Assembly (NCBI GenBank): GCA_003248565.1
Contig: QFOV01000186.1
Span: 1 to 6,561 of the forward strand
Source: Stenotrophomonas sp.
Lineage (GTDB): Bacteria > Pseudomonadota > Gammaproteobacteria > Xanthomonadales > Xanthomonadaceae
Direction: 5' to 3'
DNA: 6,561 bases
Shown here: positions 1 through 4,811 of the stretch, one piece after another
Position numbering within the stretch: the stretch's first letter is position 1
Layout of the letters: every line of letters starts with the position of its first letter
Program-made: the position numbers and the translations under genes
The notes under the pieces: generated by a model
Told to the model about the DNA's origin: nothing
The model's input: only the letters and a program-made list of their open reading frames with translations
Databases searched by the model: none

Positions 1-50
1 CGCGCAGACCACGGCCAATGCAGGGCGGCTATTCGGGTTATAGGTCCGAT

Positions 51-149
51 TGTGGGAGCGGCGTAAGCCGCGAAGCCACAGGTCAGCCAGATCACGAACA
101 CCTTGGCATTTTCAGCAATGCCAGCTTCGCGGCTGACGCCGCTCCCACA
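51..149. repeat. REPIN: inverted pair of REP palindromes
   Basis: Two 26-nt arms face each other. The left arm is 51-76 and begins TGTGGGAGCGGCG. The right arm, 124-149, is its reverse complement with a single mismatch in the central loop. Each arm is itself a small palindrome: GCGGC-GTAA-GCCGC at 58-71 and GCGGC-TGAC-GCCGC at 129-142. The 47-nt spacer holds a further inverted repeat, TGGCAT-N8-ATGCCA (104-123), so the whole unit can fold into a long cruciform or hairpin. This is the architecture of REPINs, non-autonomous elements moved in trans by RAYT (Y1-type REP-associated) transposases. The arms resemble the GTGGGAGCGGC-type REPs of Xanthomonads and Pseudomonads. It ends 22 nt before the tcdA stop codon, on that gene's 3' side, so it could also serve as an mRNA-stabilising or terminating hairpin. 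No RAYT gene lies in the window. Confidence 0.88.
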
Positions 150-171
150 AACCACAGCGGCGCGCCGGCTT

Positions 172-963
172 CTATGCGCGGCTCTTCAGCAGCATCTCCA
201 GCGCCTTGCCCACTGCCACGAATGCGAACGTGCCGGTGATATGCGTTGCTGCCCCCAGGCCACCACCGCAATCCAGTTTCAAGGCCTCGTCCGGGCCCAG
301 ATTCGGGCGGATGCCACAGACGCTGCCGTCGGCCTGCGGGTACTTCACGTTCTCCAGCGAATACACCGCCGGCACGCCGAAGTAGCGCTTTGCGCTCTTG
401 GGGAAGTTGAACTCGCTGCGCAGCTTCTTGCGGATCAGCGCCATCATCGCGTCATGCTCGGTACGCGATACGTCGCGCACCCGTACCAGGGTTGGATCGG
501 TACGCCCGCCAGCCGCACCAATGGTGATCATCGGCAGCTTGCGCCGGCGGCACCAGGCGATGGTCTCGACCTTCACCCGGAAGCTGTCACAGGCGTCGAT
601 CACCAGATCAAAACCACGGTCCAGCAACTCGGCCATGTTGGCTGGGGTCAGGAACGATTCCACCGCCTCGACCTGGACATCCGGGTTGATCGCACGGCAG
701 CGCTCGGCCATCGCCACAGACTTGTTGCGACCGTATTGCCCGGCCATCGCCGGCAGCTGTCGGTTGGTGTTGGAAACGCAGATATCGTCGGCGTCGATCA
801 GGCTCAGGTGGCCCACCGCCGAGCGCACCAGCGCTTCCACGATCCACGAGCCGACCCCACCCATGCCAACCACGGCGACCTTGCAGCCGCTCAGATGGGT
901 GATGGTGCCTGCCCCGTACAGCCGGTCGATACCGGCAAAGCGCTCACGCAATTCTTCTTTCAT
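172..963 (-). CDS. tcdA: tRNA threonylcarbamoyladenosine dehydratase TcdA (CsdL/YgdL)
   Basis: This 263-residue cytoplasmic enzyme of the ThiF/MoeB/E1-like superfamily should convert t6A37 of ANN-decoding tRNAs into cyclic t6A by ATP-dependent dehydration. The length matches E. coli TcdA (about 268). Visible motifs, in order, are the nucleotide-binding glycine loop G-M-G-G-V-G-S-W (33-40), the acidic strand end LIDAD (55-59), the family signature N-T-N-R-Q (65-69), which contains the conserved Arg, Lys81, and the D-A-C-D motif (123-126). The C-terminal part has the typical YPQADGSVC and GAAT-HITGTF stretches. The start, MKEELRERFAGIDRLYG, aligns with the known N-terminus, although no good Shine-Dalgarno sequence precedes it; a 3-codon ATG mini-frame overlaps the start out of frame. 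It is divergent from the cytochrome gene and followed by a REPIN. The E. coli sulfur-relay neighbours csdA/csdE are not here. Identification is secure from motifs and overall alignment. Confidence 0.95.
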   Translation of the reverse strand: MKEELRERFAGIDRLYGAGTITHLSGCKVAVVGMGGVGSWIVEALVRSAVGHLSLIDADDICVSNTNRQLPAMAGQYGRNKSVAMAERCRAINPDVQVEAVESFLTPANMAELLDRGFDLVIDACDSFRVKVETIAWCRRRKLPMITIGAAGGRTDPTLVRVRDVSRTEHDAMMALIRKKLRSEFNFPKSAKRYFGVPAVYSLENVKYPQADGSVCGIRPNLGPDEALKLDCGGGLGAATHITGTFAFVAVGKALEMLLKSRA

Positions 964-1042
964 CGGCGCATTTTACGGCCTGCCCCGGCATGGCGGCGAG
1001 CCGACCATCGGCACGATGACACGGGCTTCGCTTGTGCCGCTG

Positions 1043-1048
1043 CATAAT
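1043..1048 (+). promoter_or_regulatory. Possible -10 box for the cytochrome gene
   Basis: CATAAT lies 45 nt before the cytochrome start codon in the divergent tcdA/cytochrome gap and matches five of six positions of the sigma-70 -10 consensus in an otherwise GC-rich stretch. No convincing -35 box is found 15-18 nt upstream, so the call is tentative. The ribosome binding site GGAG (1082-1085) is 8 nt from the ATG. Confidence 0.25.
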
Positions 1049-1093
1049 GCCCGGCAGTCGAACCCCTTTGCCACGTAGCCTGGAGCCAACGCA

Positions 1094-1531
1094 ATGTCCG
1101 ACCCAGCACCCGTCCGCCCCCCGTCCAAAGCCTCGCGCTACCTGTTCGTCCTGCTCGCCGGCCTGCTGATCGGGGTGATCGCCACCGTGATGGGGATGCG
1201 CGCCATCCAGGCCCGCCAGGATCACTTCCCGGACAGTCTGATGACGGTGATGGCCAAGCAGGCCCAATTGCTGGATGAGAGCCGGAAGCAGAACCGCTGC
1301 AGCGTCACCGACAGCACACCACGCCTGCAGACCCTGCGGGCACTGGCCAACGACCTGGAGACCGCCTTCCCGGGTCTGCGCGATGACGAGCGCTTCCAGC
1401 AGCACGCCAGCCGCTTCCGCGCCACCTTGAACGATGCACTGGCCAAACCACCTGCGGATTGCGCGACGCTGGCTGCTGCGGTGCAAAAAATCGGCAGCGA
1501 CTGCAAGTCATGCCATCAGGACTTCAAGTAA
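1094..1531 (+). CDS. Membrane-anchored c-type cytochrome (cytochrome c'/c-556-like)
   Basis: The 145-residue protein has a short proline-rich cytosolic tail (1-15), one hydrophobic segment (about 16-35) and a periplasmic domain that ends in the haem-attachment motif C137-K-S-C140-H141, four residues from the C-terminus. A single CxxCH at the very end of a helical domain is the hallmark of the cytochrome c'/c-556 four-helix bundle family. In that family His is the proximal ligand and an N-terminal Met may be the sixth ligand in c-556 types; here M50 or M53 in the first helix (SLMTVMAKQAQLLDE) is the candidate. Two further cysteines (C69, C123) may form a disulphide. The membrane segment lacks a clear signal-peptidase site and is probably kept as an anchor, unlike the usual soluble cytochromes c'. 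GGAG at 1082-1085 supports the start. Function is unknown: electron transfer or NO/gas binding are family-based possibilities only. Confidence 0.72.
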   Translation: MSDPAPVRPPSKASRYLFVLLAGLLIGVIATVMGMRAIQARQDHFPDSLMTVMAKQAQLLDESRKQNRCSVTDSTPRLQTLRALANDLETAFPGLRDDERFQQHASRFRATLNDALAKPPADCATLAAAVQKIGSDCKSCHQDFK

Positions 1532-1538
1532 GCAAACT

Positions 1539-1582
1539 GCGTTTTCACATGTGATTGGCCCTCCATTCACATGCAAAACCGC
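1539..1582. repeat. Imperfect inverted repeat/hairpin after the cytochrome gene
   Basis: Starting 8 nt after the cytochrome stop codon, GCG-TTTT-(CA)-CATGTGA pairs across a 12-nt loop with TCACATG-(C)-AAAA-(C)-CGC, giving 14 base pairs interrupted by a small internal loop and a bulge. The left arm contains the perfect 10-nt palindrome TCACATGTGA (1545-1554), and TTCACATG recurs at 1566-1573. No run of T follows, so it is not a classical intrinsic terminator. It could be a 3'-end hairpin for the cytochrome mRNA or a protein-binding site upstream of the lipoprotein gene. Confidence 0.5.
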
Positions 1583-1629
1583 AGGATCTTCGCCGCGGGT
1601 CACTCAGTTGTACCCACTTTCAATCTGGC

Positions 1630-1635
1630 AAGGAG
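1630..1635 (+). promoter_or_regulatory. Ribosome binding site fixing the lipoprotein start
   Basis: AAGGAG sits 7 nt before the ATG at 1643. The same reading frame is open further upstream to an ATG at 1571, but that codon lies inside the preceding hairpin, has no such site, and would put 24 non-signal residues before the lipoprotein signal peptide. The site therefore selects 1643. Confidence 0.85.
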
Positions 1636-1642
1636 AAACACC

Positions 1643-2140
1643 ATGAAGATCCAACTGATCGCTGCAGGCGCAATTGCCAGTCTGGCGCTGGCCGGTTGCG
1701 CAACCTCCCCCGGTTACGGTGGTGGCTACAACAACGGCGGCTACAACAATGGTGGTAACTACGGCAACAACAACGGCTACAACCAGAACCGTTGCACCGA
1801 TTGCGGCATCGTCACCCGCATCGATACCGTCGCCTCCGGCCGCACTGCGCCCAGCGCAACCGGTGCCATTCTCGGCGGCATCGTCGGCGCAGTCGCAGGC
1901 CACGAGATCTCCGACAAGACCGGCGGCAGCAAGGGCAACCAGAACATCGCCGCCGTCGCAGGCGCGGTTGGTGGCGCCATGGCCGGTAACAAGATCCAGC
2001 AGAACGTCACCGGCAACTCGTATGACATCCAGGTGCGCATGGACGATGGCCGCGTGATCGTGGTCAACCAGAAGGACCTGGGCGGTATCCGCGAGAACAC
2101 CTATGTGCGCGTGGTCAACGGCCGCGTGGTACTCCGCTGA
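1643..2140 (+). CDS. Glycine-zipper 2TM lipoprotein (SlyB/17-kDa antigen-like)
   Basis: The 165-residue protein opens with a lipoprotein signal peptide ending in the lipobox L16-A-G-C19. Residue 20 is Ala rather than Asp, which favours outer-membrane sorting. A Gly/Asn/Tyr-rich linker follows (24-49, repeats of GGYNN), then C51-T-D-C54, and two glycine-zipper helices: about 72-86 (GAILGGIVGAVAG) and 103-117 (AAVAGAVGGAMAG). The C-terminal 40 residues form a short beta-rich domain (YDIQVRMDDGRVIVV...). This order matches the Rickettsia 17-kDa antigen/SlyB/PcP family of outer-membrane lipoproteins, which support envelope integrity. The family is large and exact roles differ, so no gene symbol is given. 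The CxxC between linker and zipper is notable. The start is fixed by the AAGGAG site, and an intrinsic terminator follows 23 nt after the stop, suggesting a single-gene transcript. Confidence 0.85.
   Translation: MKIQLIAAGAIASLALAGCATSPGYGGGYNNGGYNNGGNYGNNNGYNQNRCTDCGIVTRIDTVASGRTAPSATGAILGGIVGAVAGHEISDKTGGSKGNQNIAAVAGAVGGAMAGNKIQQNVTGNSYDIQVRMDDGRVIVVNQKDLGGIRENTYVRVVNGRVVLR
1721..1765 (+). repeat. 15-bp in-frame tandem repeat in the lipoprotein gene
   Basis: Three 15-bp units (1721-1735, 1736-1750 and a degenerate 1751-1765) encode Gly-Gly-Tyr-Asn-Asn-type pentapeptides in the exposed linker after the lipidated cysteine. Units one and two differ at two third-codon positions. Because 15 is a multiple of three, copy-number change would lengthen or shorten the linker without breaking the frame. 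Confidence 0.6.
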
Positions 2141-2163
2141 GCCGCTCCCGTCACCACTGACGG

Positions 2164-2194
2164 AGAAAGGCCCGCTTGCGCGGGCCTTTCTTTT
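2164..2194 (+). terminator. Intrinsic terminator, lipoprotein gene (shared with csp)
   Basis: AAAGGCCCGC (2166-2175) pairs perfectly with GCGGGCCTTT (2180-2189) around a TTGC loop, and G2165-C2190 and A2164-T2191 extend the stem to 12 bp. CTTTT follows on the plus strand. The cold-shock gene converges on it (its stop is at 2213), and the A-rich left flank gives a short T-containing tail on the minus strand, so it may work in both directions, more strongly on plus. Confidence 0.9.
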
Positions 2195-2212
2195 GACTGC
2201 ACGACCGCCGGA

Positions 2213-2422
2213 TCAGGCCGGCTGTACGGCGTCAGCCTGCAGGCCCTTCTGGCCCTGCACAACGGTAAAGGTGACCTTCTGGCCTTCCTTCAGGCTTTTG
2301 AAGCCATCGGTCTGGATGGCGCGGAAGTGCACGAACACGTCCTCACCATTCTCGCGGCTGATGAAGCCGAAGCCCTTGGCGTCGTTGAACCACTTGACGG
2401 TACCGGTTTCGCGATCAGACAT
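2213..2422 (-). CDS. cspA: CspA-family cold-shock protein
   Basis: A 69-residue single cold-shock domain, an OB-fold nucleic-acid chaperone that binds single-stranded RNA and DNA and melts mRNA secondary structure. Both RNA-binding motifs are intact: RNP1 K16-G-F-G-F-I21 and RNP2 V29-F-V-H-F33, with the upstream W11-F12 of the TVKWFN signature. The length is standard for the family (about 67-70). The start is supported by AGGGAG (2437-2432 on the minus strand) 9 nt upstream. The 233-nt gap to the divergent DUF456 gene leaves room for the long leader typical of cold-induced csp genes. The family call is certain. Which paralogue it is, and whether it is cold-induced or constitutive, cannot be told from sequence alone, so the symbol is the family name. 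Confidence 0.93.
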   Translation of the reverse strand: MSDRETGTVKWFNDAKGFGFISRENGEDVFVHFRAIQTDGFKSLKEGQKVTFTVVQGQKGLQADAVQPA

Positions 2423-2655
2423 CTCGACTTACTCCCTGTAGCTCTTTCGTTTGATGGTTACGCCCGGTGAGGCGGCTGGTTGCAAGGAGGAAGCGAGGTG
2501 CAACGATGCAGCAAATCCTTGGATCTACCCATCAGGCCACGATTCACGGTGACCTTGCCAAGCTCAGCGGCTGCAACTTAACTCGGGGCTAAACAAATTG
2601 CAACACCGCCCCATGCATTAAAGTCAACCCCTATACGACCCCCTTCAGAGCACAC
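2423..2655 (-). promoter_or_regulatory. Intergenic region: csp leader and divergent promoter region
   Basis: This 233-nt gap separates csp (minus) from the DUF456 gene (plus). Reading toward csp it holds TTGACT (2627-2622), a fair -35 box but without a good -10 at normal spacing, then GGGGC...GCCCC arms (2612-2608 with 2589-2585). It also holds CCTCCTT (2490-2484), identical to the anti-Shine-Dalgarno core of 16S rRNA, and the overlapping GCTTCCT (2494-2488), which can pair with the csp ribosome binding site. Reading the other way, TATACG (2632-2637) is a weak -10 candidate for DUF456. No recognisable cold-box sequence was found. The regulatory role is inferred from position and the long-leader habit of csp genes. 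Confidence 0.35.
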
Positions 2656-3141
2656 ATGGACTATTCATTCATCTTCTATCTGGTAGGCGCCCTGCTGGTC
2701 CTGGTCGGCATAGCCGGCATCATCCTGCCCGCGCTGCCGGGGGTGCCGCTGGTGTTCGTCGGCTTGCTGCTGGCCGCCTGGGGCGACGGCTTCAACCGGG
2801 TAGGCTGGCTGCCCCTGGTGGTACTGGGTGTATTGACGGTCATCTCGATCATCGTGGATGTGATCTGCACCGTCGCCGGCGCCAAGAAGGTGGGCGCCAG
2901 CAAGCTGGCCCTGATCGGCTCGGCGATAGGTACGGTGGTCGGCCTGTTCTTCATGCCGATCGGCCTGTTCGTGGGTCCGTTCCTCGGCGCCCTCGGCGGT
3001 GAGTACCTGCACGGCCGTCAGCTCGGCCAGGCCACCAAGGTCGGCCTCGGCACCTGGCTGGGCATCGTCCTCGGGGTCGCACTCAAGCTGGGCCTGGCAG
3101 TCGCCATGGTCGGCGTGTTCGCCATTGCCTGGTTCTTCTGA
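2656..3141 (+). CDS. DUF456 family integral membrane protein
   Basis: A 161-residue, very hydrophobic protein with about five or six membrane segments (roughly 4-24, 27-43, 51-73, 83-99, 101-118, and a long one or pair at 127-158). The early I-L-P-A-L-P-G motif (23-29), the G-A-x-K-x-G-A-S-K loop (75-83) and the repeated small-residue segments GSAIGTVVGLFF and GLFVGPFLGALGGE (about 88-116) are the signature of Pfam DUF456. The family's function is not known. The Gly-rich helices suggest tight helix packing, and a transport or membrane-organising role is only a guess. There is no strong ribosome binding site (CAGAG about 6 nt upstream). It runs in the same direction as pldA, but a 121-nt gap separates them, so co-transcription is possible but not shown. 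Confidence 0.87.
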   Translation: MDYSFIFYLVGALLVLVGIAGIILPALPGVPLVFVGLLLAAWGDGFNRVGWLPLVVLGVLTVISIIVDVICTVAGAKKVGASKLALIGSAIGTVVGLFFMPIGLFVGPFLGALGGEYLHGRQLGQATKVGLGTWLGIVLGVALKLGLAVAMVGVFAIAWFF

Positions 3142-3262
3142 ACGCCGCCCTGACCCCACGTGGACAGGGTAATCACCGACAATCCTCAACTTGCCACTGC
3201 TGCCGGCGTGCAATTCCCCGATTGCCCCGGCCCGGCCACCCCACAGCGACCGGATGGAACCC

Positions 3263-4402
3263 ATGCAAACACACGCTCTTCGCCATGCCCTGCTGCTCAT
3301 CCTGAGCGGTGCCAGCGCTTCGGCTCTCGCGCAGGAATCGATGCCAACCCCCGCCTCGCCGCAGGCCTGCTTCGCGCTTGAGACCGATGCCACCCGCCTG
3401 GCCTGCTACGACAGCGCACTCGGCCGCACCCCCACCGACACCCGTGCAGCCGATGCCGCGGCCGCCGCTGCACAGCAGGCGCGCAAGGAGGCCAAGGCCA
3501 CCGCCAAGGAACTGGACCAGCCACTACCACGCCGCAACGAGCTGTTCGCGCATGACGAACTGGATTCGGCAGCCGCCAATGCCGGCCGCGGCTCCTTGCT
3601 GGACAGCCGCTGGGAGCTGGCCAAGGACTCCAAGCTGGGCCTGTTCCAGCTGCGCGCCTACAAGCCGGTGTATCTGCTGCCGGCCTTCTGGAGCAGCAAG
3701 CCCAATGAGATGCCGCACTCGCCCAACCCCAACAACACCGTCACCCAGGCCGAGGAGCTGGACAGCACAGAGCTGAAGTTCCAGCTCAGCTTCAAGACCA
3801 AGGTCACCGAGAACCTGTTCGGCGACAACGGCGATATCTGGGTTGGCTATACCCAGAGCTCGCGCTGGCAGGCCTACAACAGTGAACTGTCGCGCCCGTT
3901 CCGCGAAACCAACTACGAACCCGAGGTGATGCTGACCTTCCGCAACGGCTACTCGCTGTTTGGCTGGAACGGGCGCATGACCGGCTTCAGCCTCAACCAT
4001 CAATCCAATGGCCGCAGCGATCCACTTTCGCGCAGCTGGAACCGGGTGGTGATGAACGTCGGCCTGGACCGTGAGAACTGGGCGATCATGCTGCGCCCCT
4101 GGTACCGCATTCCGGAAGGTCGACGCGACGACAACAATCCGGACATCGAGGACTACATGGGCCGCGGTGACGCCACCCTGGTCTACAACCGCAACGGCCA
4201 TGAGCTGGCCATCACCGGCCGCCACTCATTGCGCAGCGGTGATCGCTCGCATGGCTCGCTGCAGATGGACTACGGCTTCCCGATCAACAAGCTGCTGCGC
4301 GGCCATGTACAGGTATTCGATGGCTACGGCGAGAGCATGATCGACTACAACCACCGCGCCACCTACATCGGCCTTGGCGTGTCCCTGCTGGAGTGGTTCT
4401 GA
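3263..4402 (+). CDS. pldA: Outer-membrane phospholipase A1 (OMPLA)
   Basis: A 379-residue calcium-dependent acyl hydrolase of the outer membrane that removes phospholipids mislocalised to the outer leaflet. The signal peptide is 1-23 (ends ASALA, cleavage before Q24). The catalytic set matches E. coli H142/S144/N156: H246, S248 and N260 in the stretch NHQSNGRSD...SRSWNR, with the same 14-residue His-Asn spacing. The chain ends in Phe (SLLEWF), as expected for a barrel inserted by the BAM machinery. About 85 residues precede the barrel beyond the E. coli length: a C36-F-A-L-E-x-D-x-x-R-L-A-C48-Y-D motif, probably disulphide-linked, then an Ala/Lys-rich, likely helical linker (about 60-85). An in-frame ATG at 3254 would add three residues and the frame stays open to 3191. 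I chose 3263 because GGATGG lies at workable distance and it gives the cleanest signal peptide. arsC follows by 3 nt. Confidence 0.94.
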   Translation: MQTHALRHALLLILSGASASALAQESMPTPASPQACFALETDATRLACYDSALGRTPTDTRAADAAAAAAQQARKEAKATAKELDQPLPRRNELFAHDELDSAAANAGRGSLLDSRWELAKDSKLGLFQLRAYKPVYLLPAFWSSKPNEMPHSPNPNNTVTQAEELDSTELKFQLSFKTKVTENLFGDNGDIWVGYTQSSRWQAYNSELSRPFRETNYEPEVMLTFRNGYSLFGWNGRMTGFSLNHQSNGRSDPLSRSWNRVVMNVGLDRENWAIMLRPWYRIPEGRRDDNNPDIEDYMGRGDATLVYNRNGHELAITGRHSLRSGDRSHGSLQMDYGFPINKLLRGHVQVFDGYGESMIDYNHRATYIGLGVSLLEWF

Positions 4403-4405
4403 ACA

Positions 4406-4756
4406 ATGAAAGCGACCATCTGGCACAACAACCGCTGTTCCAACTCACGCGGCGCGCTGGCGCTGCTGCAGGAGGCAGGTGTCGATGTCGAGGTCATCAA
4501 CTACCTCGACAACCCGCCCACGGCCGCCCAGCTGCGCACGCTGCTTGACGCCATGGGCATGCCTGCCCGCGACTTGCTGCGCAGCAAGGAGACCGCCTAT
4601 GCCCAGCTTGGGCTGGCCGCGAAACTCGATGACGAGGCTGCATTGGTCGAAGCGATGAGCCAGCACCCGACGCTGATCAACCGGCCCATCGTGCGTACCG
4701 CCAAGGGCACGGCCCTGTGCCGCCCACCGGAAACCGTGCTCAGCCTGATCGGCTGA
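4406..4756 (+). CDS. arsC: ArsC-family arsenate reductase (glutaredoxin-dependent type)
   Basis: A 116-residue thioredoxin-fold protein that should reduce arsenate to arsenite using glutathione and glutaredoxin. E. coli plasmid ArsC key residues are all present: the catalytic Cys (C11 in H-N-N-R-C-S-N-S-R) and the three arginines R59 (LLRSKE), R93 (INRPIV) and R106 (LCRP). The Arg triad favours true ArsC over YffB/Spx-like relatives, which lack part of it. It begins 3 nt after the pldA stop, and its likely ribosome binding site (GGAG, 4390-4393, spacing 12 nt) lies inside pldA, so translational coupling is likely. No arsR, arsB or acr3 gene is nearby, so this looks like a housekeeping single-copy reductase rather than part of an ars operon. 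Activity on arsenate is inferred from family residues. Confidence 0.88.
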   Translation: MKATIWHNNRCSNSRGALALLQEAGVDVEVINYLDNPPTAAQLRTLLDAMGMPARDLLRSKETAYAQLGLAAKLDDEAALVEAMSQHPTLINRPIVRTAKGTALCRPPETVLSLIG

Positions 4757-4790
4757 GCCCCGCTCTCTGCAGCACCTGCTCTGGCGCCGC

Positions 4791-4806
4791 CCTGGCGTGC
4801 GCCAGG
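4791..4806. terminator. Possible hairpin between convergent arsC and dsbA-like genes
   Basis: CCTGGC (4791-4796) pairs with GCCAGG (4801-4806) around a GTGC loop in the 55-nt gap between the two convergent stop codons. No T-run follows on either strand, so it is at best a weak bidirectional terminator or 3'-end hairpin. Confidence 0.4.
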
Positions 4807-4811
4807 CAACC

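Noticed and set aside
1000..1012. GCCGA-CCA-TCGGC palindrome upstream of tcdA
   Set aside because: A 5-bp arm is expected by chance in such GC-rich DNA and it has no matching partner or promoter context.
103..1047. Long plus-strand open frames over tcdA (103-1047 and 398-1078)
   Set aside because: They lie antisense to a gene with complete family motifs. The translations are rich in Arg/His/Ala/Gln, show no recognisable domain, and are explained by high GC in the opposite strand.
1550..1571. CRP/Clp-type site TGTGA...TCACA
   Set aside because: The half-sites are separated by 12 nt instead of the required 6, so a canonical Clp/CRP dimer would not fit; kept only as a hairpin/palindrome.
1571..1642. 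N-terminal extension of the lipoprotein from the ATG at 1571
   Set aside because: It would place 24 residues before the signal peptide, the codon is inside a hairpin, and AAGGAG clearly serves 1643.
3148..3169. Hairpin CCCTG...CAGGG enclosing CCACGTGG after the DUF456 gene
   Set aside because: Only five outer pairs, no T-run and a large loop; too weak to call a terminator or operator.
2665..3393. Minus-strand frame of 242 codons opposite DUF456 and the pldA start
   Set aside because: Mirror frame of a GC-rich, Gly/Val/Leu-rich membrane protein; composition is dominated by Gln/Asp/Ala/Gly with no domain, and it crosses two real genes.
3524..4225. Minus-strand frame of 233 codons opposite pldA
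   Set aside because: Antisense to the catalytic core of OMPLA, no domain visible, and no ribosome binding site that would argue for translation.
4406..4756. Arsenic-resistance operon
   Set aside because: Only the reductase is present; no arsR, efflux pump or arsH gene is adjacent.
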